From assembly GCA_016783455.1 (NCBI GenBank), contig JADHWN010000011.1, forward strand, positions 1 to 64,000: 64,000 nt of DNA. The letters run 5' to 3'. The translations under genes and the position numbers were made by a program. This document shows, piece after piece, positions 25,356 through 33,979 of this stretch. Positions within the stretch are counted from its first letter, which is position 1, and each line of letters starts with the position of its first letter. The notes under the pieces were generated by a model, which worked only from the letters and a program-made list of their open reading frames with translations, did not search any database and had not been told where the DNA came from. The DNA comes from Candidatus Bathyarchaeota archaeon. GTDB lineage: Archaea > Thermoproteota > Bathyarchaeia > TCS64.

Positions 25356-25955
25356 TCAGCCCTCCATCTCGGCCATTATCTTCTCCATCCTGGCCGTGAC
25401 CAGCTCCTTGACGTCCTGGGTCATGTTGTTCCCGTGGGTGTCTATGGTGACTATCATGGGGCCGAAGTCCTCGACGTCGTAGACCCAGAGGCACTCGGGC
25501 ATTCCCAGCTCCTCGAGCCAGTGGACCTCCCGGACCTTCTTGATGCCCCGGGCGGCGAGGAGGGCCGCTCCCCCGGTGAAGGCCCCGTAGACGCATCCGT
25601 ACTCCTGGCAGGCCTTGGAGGTCCTGTCGCCCATTCCTCCCTTCCCGATGATTATGGCGGGGTGGAAAGTCTCGATGAAGTTGTCCTGGAATATCTCCAT
25701 CCTGGCCGATGTGGTGGGGCCGGCGGCGATGACAGTCCACTCTCCGTCTACCTTCTTCATGATGGGGCCGCAGTGGAACACCCCGACGCCCTTGAAGTCG
25801 ACGGGGGTCTTCTCTCCCTTCTCGTGGAGCTCCAGGGCCTTGAGGTGGGCCTCGTCCCTGGCTGTGATGACCGTGCCCGTTATGTAGACGAGGTCTCCCA
25901 TCTTGAGCTTGCGGATCTCGTCCTCGGGCACCGGGGTCTTGAGGTGGTAATCCAT
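25356..25955 (-). CDS. Fumarate hydratase class I, beta subunit
   Basis: 199 aa from the ATG at 25955; a TTG at 25985 would add ten residues. MGDLVYITGTVITARDEAH, GPTTSARMEIFQ and AIIGKGGMGDRTSKACQEYG are the substrate-binding signatures of the FumA C-terminal domain. First gene of the two-gene fum operon, divergent from hdrC with 104 bp between them. Confidence 0.9.
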   Translation of the reverse strand: MDYHLKTPVPEDEIRKLKMGDLVYITGTVITARDEAHLKALELHEKGEKTPVDFKGVGVFHCGPIMKKVDGEWTVIAAGPTTSARMEIFQDNFIETFHPAIIIGKGGMGDRTSKACQEYGCVYGAFTGGAALLAARGIKKVREVHWLEELGMPECLWVYDVEDFGPMIVTIDTHGNNMTQDVKELVTARMEKIMAEMEG

Positions 25956-25982
25956 CTGTGATCTTAAAGACTCACCCTGTAC

Positions 25983-26037
25983 CAATTTAAGTCATTTCAG
26001 AGCCCGGGAGGCACCTCTCTTAGATAAAAGATAAAAT
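25983..26037. promoter_or_regulatory. Divergent promoters of fumarase and the Hdr/fumarate reductase operon
   Basis: On the minus strand TTAAATTGG (25983-25991) lies about 28-36 bases before the fumarase start. On the plus strand AGATAAAAGATAAAAT (26022-26037) lies about 25-38 bases before the hdrC ATG. The head-to-head arrangement would allow one regulator to control both C4-acid operons. Confidence 0.45.
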
Positions 26038-26059
26038 CTACCGATACTACCCCTATGAG

Positions 26060-26479
26060 ATGTCAAACGGGACGTCCGAGCTCTACTTCACATTCAGACC
26101 GGAGAACGCCGCCTTAAAGGCTAAGATCGAGGAGCTGAGCGGGGAGAACATAGACCTATGCTTCCAGTGCGGCGCCTGCAGCTCTAGCTGCCCCCTCACC
26201 AGCGAGATGGACCTCCTGCCCTCCACGGTGATACGCTACGCCCAGCTTGGTATGGAGGAGGTACTGGGGTCGAAGACGCCCTGGATATGCATAACATGCT
26301 TCAACTGCGAGATCCGATGCCCAAGGGGCATAGACATAGCCAACGTGATGGAGGCCATCCGGGAGATGGTGCTGAGGACCAAGTACGACAAGTTCACACT
26401 GGACGAGCTCACGCCGGAGGAGCTGAGGGAGCTCCCCCAGATAGCCCTCATAAGCAACCAGAGGAAGCTGACCGCCTGA
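26060..26479 (+). CDS. hdrC: HdrC-like 4Fe-4S protein
   Basis: 139 aa. Two complete 4Fe-4S motifs: C34, C37, C40, C44 (CFQCGACSSSCP) and C77, C80, C83, C87 (CITCFNCEIRCPRG). This is the heterodisulfide reductase subunit C layout, soluble and without a membrane segment. It passes electrons between HdrA-type flavoprotein and the HdrB catalytic subunit. First gene of a six-gene cluster; hdrB follows 9 bases downstream with a GAGGTG site. Confidence 0.92.
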   Translation: MSNGTSELYFTFRPENAALKAKIEELSGENIDLCFQCGACSSSCPLTSEMDLLPSTVIRYAQLGMEEVLGSKTPWICITCFNCEIRCPRGIDIANVMEAIREMVLRTKYDKFTLDELTPEELRELPQIALISNQRKLTA

Positions 26480-26488
26480 GGTGGAAAG

Positions 26489-27373
26489 ATGAGACTGGCA
26501 TACTACCCCGGATGCACGATGAAGACGGACGCCAAGAACTTCGATGAGTCCACCTACTCCGCTGCTGAGGCGCTGGGCATTGAGCTCCTCGAGCCGACTA
26601 GGTGGAACTGCTGTGGGACAGTCCACGCCCTCGCGAAGGACAACGTCATGAACTACCTTGCGCCCATCCGAAACCTCATCAGGGTGGAACAGATGAACGA
26701 GGCGGAACTAGTCGACGACAAGAGGGTCGTAACCCAGTGCGCCATGTGCTATAACACCCTCAAGAGGGCCAACGCGGACGCCAAGGCCGACCCTGATAAG
26801 ATGGGGAAGATCAGGGACTTCATGGAGAAGGAGCCCAACTATCAGGGAAGCGTCAACGTCGTCCACATGCTTGAGTTAATCAAGGGGCTTGGCTGGGACG
26901 AGGTCAAGTCGAAGGTGGTTAAACCCCTCGACGGTCTCAAGGTCTTCCCGTACTATGGATGCCTCCTTCTCCGCCCTAGGGAGTACGGCATCGATGATCC
27001 CGACCATCCCACTGTCATGGAGGACCTTTTTGAGGCTCTGGGGGCTGAGGTCGTCGATAATCCGTACAAGGCCAAGTGCTGCGGGGCCTACCACGCGGTC
27101 CATCTGAAGGAGGTGGCTGCTGACCTGTCCTACAGGATACTTAGGCAAGCGCAGGAAGCCGGTGCGGATATAATTGTCACTGCGTGTCCCCTCTGCCAGT
27201 TCAACCTGGGGGACCGCCAGAATGAGATCAAGAAACATCAGAGGGAATTCGAGGGGATACCCGTGGTCTATTACACTCAATTAATGGCCCTCGCCTTCGG
27301 CAAGGAGGGGACGGGCTTCGAGCAGAACATACCGGACCCGGTTCCGGTTCTGGAGGAGAAAGGTCTACTTTAG
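26489..27373 (+). CDS. hdrB: HdrB-like catalytic subunit with two CCG domains
   Basis: 294 aa. Both cysteine-rich CCG motifs are complete: C9, C41-C42, C84-x2-C87 and C158, C197-C198, C233-x2-C236. In HdrB these bind two non-cubane [4Fe-4S] clusters that cleave the CoM-S-S-CoB disulfide; TfrB of methanogens has the same domain. The disulfide used here is unknown, since nothing in the window shows methanogenesis. Positioned between hdrC and the ferredoxin-like subunit. Confidence 0.93.
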   Translation: MRLAYYPGCTMKTDAKNFDESTYSAAEALGIELLEPTRWNCCGTVHALAKDNVMNYLAPIRNLIRVEQMNEAELVDDKRVVTQCAMCYNTLKRANADAKADPDKMGKIRDFMEKEPNYQGSVNVVHMLELIKGLGWDEVKSKVVKPLDGLKVFPYYGCLLLRPREYGIDDPDHPTVMEDLFEALGAEVVDNPYKAKCCGAYHAVHLKEVAADLSYRILRQAQEAGADIIVTACPLCQFNLGDRQNEIKKHQREFEGIPVVYYTQLMALAFGKEGTGFEQNIPDPVPVLEEKGLL

Positions 27374-27384
27374 GAGGAAATCAG

Positions 27385-28071
27385 ATGGGAGAAAACGAGT
27401 CCGAGATGGTAACGATCCACGTGATGGGGAAGAAGCACGAAGTGCCCGCCGACCTCACCATAATGAAGGCGATGGAGTACGCCGGTCACCAGTTCCGAAG
27501 GGGCGCCGGCTGCAGAGGCGGATACTGCGGCGCCTGCGCCGCCATGTACAGGGTGAAGGGGAGCTACAAGCTCGAGGGGGCACTGGCCTGCCAGAAGATA
27601 GTCGAGGACGGCATGTACATCGCTCAGATACCCTTCAGCCCAGCCGAGAAGATAACCTACGACCTGTCAGAGCTGAAGCCCGATGCCAACACCTTCCTCG
27701 AGTACTACCCCGAGATATCGAGGTGCCTCAGCTGCAACACGTGCACCAAGGCCTGCCCCCAGGACATCGAGGTCATGGACTATGTCCAGGCCTCCCTCAG
27801 GGGAGACGTAGAGGGGGCCGCCAGGCTCAGCTTCGACTGCATCGGCTGCGGGCTCTGTGCGGTGAGATGTCCCGCGGAGATCGTGCCATACAACGTGGGG
27901 CAGCTCGCAAGGAGGCTTAACAGCCGGTACGTGATAGGCCCGACGGAGCATGTCCTAAAGCGTGTGGGGGAGGTTGAGGCAGGGGAGTTCGACGCCGATA
28001 TCGACGAGCTAAAGAGGTCAGATAGGAAAACGCTTCAGAAGCGTTACGAAAGCAGGGAGGTGAAGCTGTGA
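27385..28071 (+). CDS. Fumarate reductase/TfrB-type iron-sulfur subunit
   Basis: 228 aa. An N-terminal plant-type [2Fe-2S] domain (C43, C48, C51, C69; CRGGYCGAC) is followed by two 4Fe-4S motifs (C114, C117, C120, C124 and C152, C155, C158, C162). Methanogen TfrB combines such a ferredoxin part with an HdrB-like CCG part; here the CCG part is the separate hdrB gene upstream. SdhB/FrdB normally has 2Fe-2S, 4Fe-4S and 3Fe-4S, whereas all ligands here suit 4Fe-4S. It overlaps the flavoprotein gene by 4 bp (GTGA). Start ATG with GGAGG. Confidence 0.9.
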   Translation: MGENESEMVTIHVMGKKHEVPADLTIMKAMEYAGHQFRRGAGCRGGYCGACAAMYRVKGSYKLEGALACQKIVEDGMYIAQIPFSPAEKITYDLSELKPDANTFLEYYPEISRCLSCNTCTKACPQDIEVMDYVQASLRGDVEGAARLSFDCIGCGLCAVRCPAEIVPYNVGQLARRLNSRYVIGPTEHVLKRVGEVEAGEFDADIDELKRSDRKTLQKRYESREVKL

Positions 28072-29708
28072 GCGGCTACCCCGAATACATGCAGGGCTTA
28101 CTCAAGCTGGTGGAGGAGACTAGACCTGATCGGGTTGGGAAGGCCCTCAGGGCGATGAACGCAGAGGAGAAAGAGCAGATCCTCCGAGACTGGCACCCCG
28201 ACTACAAGATGGACCAGAAACGGAAGCTAAAGATAGGCTCCAGCGCCGGGGAGCTCATGCCCCACGAGGTGGCCGACACCCTGGAAGCCCACCCCGTCAT
28301 TAAGCCCGGGGACATCGACCTTTCAAACGTCGTCTATGACGTGGACGTACTGGTCATAGGGGCCGGGGGAGCGGGCCTCAGCGCCTCCCTCACCGCTATC
28401 GAGCATGGCGTCGCCCCAGACAATGTGTTGATGATCCAGAAGCTCAGGCTGGGGGACGCTAACTCCAAGATGAGCCAGGGTGGGATTCAGGCAGCCGACG
28501 CTCCCGATGACAACCCCACAATCCACTACCTAGACGTCATCGGAGGGGGTCACTACGCCAACAAGCCCGACCTCGTGGAAGCGATGGTCAAGGAGGGGCC
28601 CGACGTCATCAAGTGGCACGAGGAGCTGGGTGTCACGTACGATAAGCTAGAGGACGGGACAATGCAGCTGGCCCCCGGAGGGGGGACTAGTAGGAAGAGG
28701 ATGCATAGCTGCAAGGACTACACCGGCCTCGAGATCACGAGGGTGCTCGTCGACGAGTTCATCAACAAGGAGATCTCCTACGTGGAGTTCACCTCGGCCG
28801 TGGAGCTCGTCATGGACGACAAGGGGCAGGTCGCCGGGGCGGTGCTCTGGGATATGGACCACGACGACTACACGGTCGCACGGGCCAAGTCGACGATACT
28901 CGCTACGGGAGGCTTCGGGAGGCTCCATATACAGGGCTTCGAGACCACCAACCACTATGGCGCAACCAACGATGGCGTGGTTATGGCCTACCACGTCGGA
29001 GCGAACCTCAGAGACTTAGACTCCACACAGTTCCACCCCACTGGAGCGGCATACCCCGCGCAGATAGTCGGGCAGCTATGCACCGAGAAGCTCCGGGCCC
29101 GCGGCGCTCAGCCCCTGAACAATGACGGGGTGCTCTTCGTCTACCCACTGGAGACAAGGGACGTCGAGGCCTCCGCCCTCATCAGGGAGTGCTACGGGAG
29201 GGAGAAGGGGATCGTCACGCCCACCGGGATGCGGGGGGTCTGGCTCGACACGCCCCTCATCGACGTCATCAACGGCGAGGGAACCATCGAGAGGGAGTTC
29301 GCCGCCATGTTCCGGACGTTCAACAAGTTCGGTATCGACATCCGCGAGGAGCCCATGCTAGTCTACCCGACGCTCCACTACCAGAACGGGGGCGTAGAGA
29401 TAAACGTGCAGTGCGAGACCAACGTCCCCGGGCTCTACGCGGCAGGCGAGGTCTGCGGAGGAATCCACGGCAAGAACAGGCTCATGGGCAACAGCCAGTT
29501 AGACCTATACGTCTTCGGACGGAGGGCCGGCAGGTTCTCCGCGGAGCGAGCCAAGACGGCGACCCTGGGCGATCTTACACTGGACCACTTGGACGTTTAC
29601 GAGAAGATGCTGGCTGATGCGGGGGTCGTGACGGACAGGAAGGCCCCGACCCTGCTCCCGGAGTACAGGGGAAAGAGGACCCTGGAACATCAGCTGAAGA
29701 TGCTTTGA
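28068..29708 (+). CDS. Fumarate reductase/succinate dehydrogenase-type flavoprotein (TfrA-like)
   Basis: 546 aa, GTG start. FAD-binding VIGAGGAGLSAS (about 97-108), SKMSQGGIQAA, active-site DSTQFHPTGA, TEKLRARGAQ, LHYQNGGVEIN and VPGLYAAGEVCGGIHGKNR mark the fumarate reductase/SdhA/TfrA family. Unusually, about 90 residues precede the FAD motif; relatives normally begin close to it. No membrane anchor (SdhC/D) is present, so the enzyme should be soluble, as is methanogen thiol:fumarate reductase. L-aspartate oxidase is the main alternative, but the operon argues against it. Confidence 0.9.
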   Translation: MSGYPEYMQGLLKLVEETRPDRVGKALRAMNAEEKEQILRDWHPDYKMDQKRKLKIGSSAGELMPHEVADTLEAHPVIKPGDIDLSNVVYDVDVLVIGAGGAGLSASLTAIEHGVAPDNVLMIQKLRLGDANSKMSQGGIQAADAPDDNPTIHYLDVIGGGHYANKPDLVEAMVKEGPDVIKWHEELGVTYDKLEDGTMQLAPGGGTSRKRMHSCKDYTGLEITRVLVDEFINKEISYVEFTSAVELVMDDKGQVAGAVLWDMDHDDYTVARAKSTILATGGFGRLHIQGFETTNHYGATNDGVVMAYHVGANLRDLDSTQFHPTGAAYPAQIVGQLCTEKLRARGAQPLNNDGVLFVYPLETRDVEASALIRECYGREKGIVTPTGMRGVWLDTPLIDVINGEGTIEREFAAMFRTFNKFGIDIREEPMLVYPTLHYQNGGVEINVQCETNVPGLYAAGEVCGGIHGKNRLMGNSQLDLYVFGRRAGRFSAERAKTATLGDLTLDHLDVYEKMLADAGVVTDRKAPTLLPEYRGKRTLEHQLKML

Positions 29709-29721
29709 CGAGTGAGACTCA

Positions 29722-32082
29722 ATGAGCGAGGACCTTAGAATCGGCGTCTGGGTGTGCGAGTGCGGGGGAAACATAAGCGACGTAGTGGAGGTGCCGAGCG
29801 TCGCCGATCAGCTGGAACCTGAAGTAGCGTACGTCCACAGGGAGCGCTATCTCTGCTCCAGCCCCTCGGTGGAGGCCATAAAGGCCGCCGTTGAGGAGCA
29901 TAAACTCGACAGAGTCGTCCTCGCATGCTGCACTCCCAATATGCATACTGAGACCTTCAGGAGCAACCTTGAGCAGGCAGGCATCAACTCGGCTCTTCTG
30001 GAGATAGTGAACGTCCGTGAGCAGTGCAGCTGGGTCCACAAAGAGGATCACGAAGGCGCCACACTCAAGACCCTGGACCTCATCAGGGGCGCGATTGCCC
30101 GGATCAAGGAGTCATCCCCCCTGGAGTCCAAGGTGATGGAGGTCTCGCCCGAGGTCCTCGTCATCGGTGCAGGAGTTGCCGGCATCACGACCAGCCTCAG
30201 GCTCGCGGAGTTCGGGATGAAGGTTCACCTCGTGGAGAAGCGCCCCAGCATCGGTGGCCACATGATCCAGTACCCTAAGGTCTTCCCTACTCTCGACTGC
30301 AGCCAGTGCATCCTGACCCCGAAGATGGCGAGTATCAACCAGAGCCGGAACATCGACCTCCTCACCTACGCGGAGATAAAGGAGGTCTCCGGGGTCCCGG
30401 GGGACTTCGACGTCAAGGTCTGGCTCAAGCCCCGGGGGGTCGACGTGGAGGCGTGCATAGGATGCGGCGACTGCACCCGGGTCTGCCCCATCTCGGTTCC
30501 CAGCGAGTTCAACGAGGGGCTCTCCCCGAGGAAGGCCGCCTACATACCGTTCCCCCAGGCGGTGCCCAGCGTCGCCACCATCGACATGGACCACTGCATC
30601 AAGTGTAACAGCTGCGTCAACGCCTGCCCGCCGAAGTGCATCAACCTCGACGACCCCGGGAAAGAGGTAGAGCTCAACGTGGGAGCGATTGTCCTAGCCA
30701 CTGGCTTCGAGCTCTATGACATCGGGAGCCTCGCCCAGTACGGTTATGGCAAGTACCAGAATGTGGTCACCAGCCTCGAGATGGAGCGCATCCTCGACGT
30801 CAACGGCCCCACTGGTAGCATGATTATCAATCCCAAGACCGGGGAGACCGCGAAGAGCGTATCCTTCGTCCTGTGCGCAGGCTCCAGGGACACCGAGGTC
30901 GGGAAGGCCCACTGCAGCCGGGTCTGCTGCCTCTACGCCCTTAAGCAGGCACAGCTCATCCGGGACAGGGGCATCGACGTCTGGATACACTACATCGACA
31001 TCAGGGCGCCCGGCCGCAGGTATGAGGAGTTCTACGCGGCCACCCAGGACAAAGGGGTCATGTTCGTCAAAGGGAAGGTCACTGAGATCGTCCCCGAGGG
31101 CGACAGGGTCCTCGTCAGGGGTGAGGACATGATGATCAACAGGATGGTGGAGAACCCCGCCGATCTGGTGGTGCTCTGCCCCCCCATAGTCACCACCGAG
31201 GAGACGTTGAAGCTGGCTGAGATGCTCCGGGTGCCCGTGGACGAGGACCAGTTCGTCCTTGAGCGCCACCCCAAGCTTGACCCCCTGGCCACCAAGAGGG
31301 ACGGGGTCTTCGCAGCCGGGGCAGTCATCGGCCCCAAGGACATCCAGTCCACCACTGCGGAGGCAGAGGGCGCCGCCATGAAGGTCGTCAACTTTCTCTC
31401 AGGCGAGAGGATGATAGAGCCCAACAAGGCCTACCTCGCACACTCCGACCTCTGCGACGGCTGCGGAGAATGCGTCGACGTCTGCCCCGAGAACGCCATC
31501 AGGCTTGTCGGCGGGAAGCCCGTGATCAACGAGATTATGTGCAGCGGCTGCGGGGCCTGCATCCCGGCTTGCCCCCAGAACGCCTTAGACCAGCAGGGGC
31601 TGACGGACGCCCAGCTCAAGGCCCAGATAAGGGGTCTCCTGGAGTCCTCCACAGCCGAGGTCAAGATACTCGCCTTCGTGGAGAGGGCGGTTGCCTACAC
31701 GGCTGTGGACCTCGCTGGACTGGCAAGGTTGAGCTACCCGAGCAGTATCCGTATCATACCTCTGCCCTCCCTCGCCAGGCTGAAGCTGGAACACCTGCTC
31801 CACGCATTCGCATACGGCGCAGACGGGATCATGCTCCTGGAGGCTCCGGAGCACGAGGGACCCTACGGCTCTGCCCATGTCGTCTCGGAGGAGAGGGCCG
31901 ATGACTACAAATGGGAGCTCGAGGACTACGACGTCGACAGCGTCCGCCTCTGGTTCAGCCGTGTCTACGTCCCCGATTGGAGGAAGCTGGAGCTGGTCTT
32001 CAACACGTTCCACAACATGATCGAGGACGAGGGCCCCGTGGAGGACGAGGTCCGAGAAGTATTGAAAGAGAAGTTAGGATAA
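29722..32082 (+). CDS. hdrA: HdrA with fused, cysteine-less MvhD-like domain
   Basis: 786 aa. The N-terminal CECGGNISDVV and REQCSWVHKE region is followed by an FAD/thioredoxin-reductase-like core (VIGAGVAGITTSLRLAE near 147). Four ferredoxin motifs are seen (CIGCGDCTRVCP, CIKCNSCVNACP, CDGCGECVDVCP, CSGCGACIPACP). HdrA is the flavin-based bifurcating subunit. Residues about 645-786 align with MvhD/FlpD (AVDLAGLARLSYPSSIRII; HAFAYGADGIML), but all [2Fe-2S] cysteines are gone. No hydrogenase or formate dehydrogenase gene accompanies it. Confidence 0.93.
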   Translation: MSEDLRIGVWVCECGGNISDVVEVPSVADQLEPEVAYVHRERYLCSSPSVEAIKAAVEEHKLDRVVLACCTPNMHTETFRSNLEQAGINSALLEIVNVREQCSWVHKEDHEGATLKTLDLIRGAIARIKESSPLESKVMEVSPEVLVIGAGVAGITTSLRLAEFGMKVHLVEKRPSIGGHMIQYPKVFPTLDCSQCILTPKMASINQSRNIDLLTYAEIKEVSGVPGDFDVKVWLKPRGVDVEACIGCGDCTRVCPISVPSEFNEGLSPRKAAYIPFPQAVPSVATIDMDHCIKCNSCVNACPPKCINLDDPGKEVELNVGAIVLATGFELYDIGSLAQYGYGKYQNVVTSLEMERILDVNGPTGSMIINPKTGETAKSVSFVLCAGSRDTEVGKAHCSRVCCLYALKQAQLIRDRGIDVWIHYIDIRAPGRRYEEFYAATQDKGVMFVKGKVTEIVPEGDRVLVRGEDMMINRMVENPADLVVLCPPIVTTEETLKLAEMLRVPVDEDQFVLERHPKLDPLATKRDGVFAAGAVIGPKDIQSTTAEAEGAAMKVVNFLSGERMIEPNKAYLAHSDLCDGCGECVDVCPENAIRLVGGKPVINEIMCSGCGACIPACPQNALDQQGLTDAQLKAQIRGLLESSTAEVKILAFVERAVAYTAVDLAGLARLSYPSSIRIIPLPSLARLKLEHLLHAFAYGADGIMLLEAPEHEGPYGSAHVVSEERADDYKWELEDYDVDSVRLWFSRVYVPDWRKLELVFNTFHNMIEDEGPVEDEVREVLKEKLG

Positions 32083-32152
32083 GCCGACTTATTTCACTAC
32101 GATCTCTCAAGATCTGCTCCCCCTGTCATGACGGGGCCATCAGGAGGCTTAA

Positions 32153-33538
32153 TTGTTATATATGCCACCCATGCAAGTTATTAGATGGATTTTGAGCGAG
32201 AAAGTCGATACTGATGAACTCTTAGCCAAGGCCTCAAAGTGGAGCAAGATAGGGCCCCCTTACCACGCGTTCTACAGGGGGAAGGTGGAGGTGATGCCCA
32301 AATGCGCGATACGCAGCCTCCAGGACTTCTCCATCTGGTACACGCCCGGGGTAGCCCAGGCCTGCCGTGAGATAGAGGCGGACCACGAGAAGGCCTTCGA
32401 GCAGACCAGCAAGTGGAACTATGTTGCGGTGGTCTCCGACGGGACCCGAGTCCTGGGCCTAGGGGATATCGGCGGCCAGGCAGGGATGCCGGTAATGGAG
32501 GGGAAGGCCCTCATCTTCAAGTACCTCGGCGGTGTGGACGCGTTCCCCATCTGCCTCGCGACCAAGGACCCGGAGGAGGTGATCCAGGCCGTCAAGTGGA
32601 TCGAGCCCAGCTTCGGAGGGATCAATCTTGAGGACTTCTCCAAGCCCAAGTGCTTCTACATATTGGACCGCCTCAGGAAGGAGATGCCCATACCCGTCTG
32701 GCACGACGACCAGCAGGGGACCGCCGCCGTCATCCTCGCCGGGGTCATCAACGCCCTCAAGCTTGTGGGGAAGAAGATGGACGAGGCGCAGTTCGCGATC
32801 GTCGGCAGCGGCTCAGCCAACACTAGGACCTATTACGTCCTCGAGGCAGCCGGCGTGAACCCGAAGAACGTCATCATGGTCGACAGCACGGGGATAATCG
32901 CCCAGAGCCGCGAGGAGCTTGAGGGCACGTACAAGTGGGATCTGGCCCTCAAGACGAACGCTGAAGGCAGGACGGGAGGAATCAAGGAGGCCCTGGAAGG
33001 GAGCGACATATGTATCGCCGCCTCGAAGCCAGGACCTGGCACTATAAAACCAGAGGAGGTCTCCGGAATGGCCGACGACGCGATCCTGTTCGCCTGCGCC
33101 AACCCTGTGCCCGAGATCTGGCCCTGGGAGGCGAAGGAGGCAGGGGTGAAGGTGATGGCCACCGGTCGCTCCGACTTCCCGAACCAGGTGAACAACAGCT
33201 TAGTGTTCCCCGCTATCTTCAGGGGGGCCCTCGACGTGCGGGCGAAGACCATCACCGACGAGATGTGCATCGCGTCGGCCCAGGAGCTCGCCAAGTACGC
33301 TGAGGACAAGGGACTCACGGATGAGTACATCATCCCCTCAATGAGCGAGTGGGAGATATACCCCCGCCAAGCCGTCGCCGTAGGTCTGAAAGCCGTTGAG
33401 CAGGGGATCGCTAGGAGGAAGCTGAGCAGGCAGGAGCTCTACGAGCACGCTGAGTATATCATCAAGAGGACCCAGGACATCGTGGCGCTGCTGATGAAGC
33501 AGGGGTACATCGCCGCGCCTCCTCCCGAGCCTACATAG
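32153..33538 (+). CDS. NAD(P)-dependent malic enzyme
   Basis: About 450-461 aa. WYTPGVAQACREIE, VSDGTRVLGLGDIGGQAGMPVMEGKA, the metal/catalytic VWHDDQQGTAAV and ACANPVPEIWPWEA are diagnostic. It oxidatively decarboxylates malate to pyruvate. The start is uncertain: an AGGAGG site 5 bases before TTG 32153 favours that codon, and ATG 32162 is next. It follows hdrA by 70 bp; an imperfect palindrome around GTCATGAC lies in the gap, so it may be partly separate from the upstream operon. With fumarase it connects pyruvate to the fumarate module. Confidence 0.93.
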   Translation: MLYMPPMQVIRWILSEKVDTDELLAKASKWSKIGPPYHAFYRGKVEVMPKCAIRSLQDFSIWYTPGVAQACREIEADHEKAFEQTSKWNYVAVVSDGTRVLGLGDIGGQAGMPVMEGKALIFKYLGGVDAFPICLATKDPEEVIQAVKWIEPSFGGINLEDFSKPKCFYILDRLRKEMPIPVWHDDQQGTAAVILAGVINALKLVGKKMDEAQFAIVGSGSANTRTYYVLEAAGVNPKNVIMVDSTGIIAQSREELEGTYKWDLALKTNAEGRTGGIKEALEGSDICIAASKPGPGTIKPEEVSGMADDAILFACANPVPEIWPWEAKEAGVKVMATGRSDFPNQVNNSLVFPAIFRGALDVRAKTITDEMCIASAQELAKYAEDKGLTDEYIIPSMSEWEIYPRQAVAVGLKAVEQGIARRKLSRQELYEHAEYIIKRTQDIVALLMKQGYIAAPPPEPT

Positions 33539-33595
33539 GCATCACGTCCCCGCACCAATCTTTTTATCTTCCCCTCATCAGATTGCTTGGTAGAT

Positions 33596-33817
33596 ATGCC
33601 CAACTACTGCACGGAGTGTGGCGGGAGTCTCGTCTGGGACAGGAAGCTCAGGATGTACAGCTGCAAGAGCTGCGGCATGACCTTCACGGAGGCCCAGCTC
33701 TCAGCAGCAAAGGACCGCAAATTCGACCGAGAAGACGACGAGGACGGTCAGCGTAGGAGACGGCACAGCGAGTACCTCGACTGGTGGACTAGCAGCAAGG
33801 AAAAAAAGCGTGAGTGA
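33596..33817 (+). CDS. Small zinc-ribbon protein
   Basis: 73 aa from the ATG at 33596. One zinc ribbon (CTECGG and CKSCGM) is followed by a highly charged, basic-acidic tail. A T-rich TATA-like element about 30 bases upstream suggests a leaderless transcript. Such proteins occur widely in archaea without assigned function; RNA or protein binding is possible but unproven. Confidence 0.65.
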   Translation: MPNYCTECGGSLVWDRKLRMYSCKSCGMTFTEAQLSAAKDRKFDREDDEDGQRRRRHSEYLDWWTSSKEKKRE

Positions 33818-33979
33818 AGGAGAGAACCCTCAACCTCAGATGGACGACCCCGCGAAACCCCCGGAACAACCCCACTCGTAACGATAAATCTCAGGGAAAT
33901 CATACACTTCTCAAAACTTTAACGCTTAATAACCAATACTACCATAGTACACGTGTAAAAATTAATTCTAGGTGCTGAC

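Noticed and set aside
24472-25955. L(+)-tartrate dehydratase instead of fumarase
   Set aside because: Same architecture, but the divergent fumarate reductase operon and nearby malic enzyme make fumarase the better reading; not excluded.
28068-29708. L-aspartate oxidase (NadB)
   Set aside because: Active-site blocks are shared, but the adjacent FeS and Hdr subunits and the lack of nadA/nadC nearby favour a fumarate reductase-type role.
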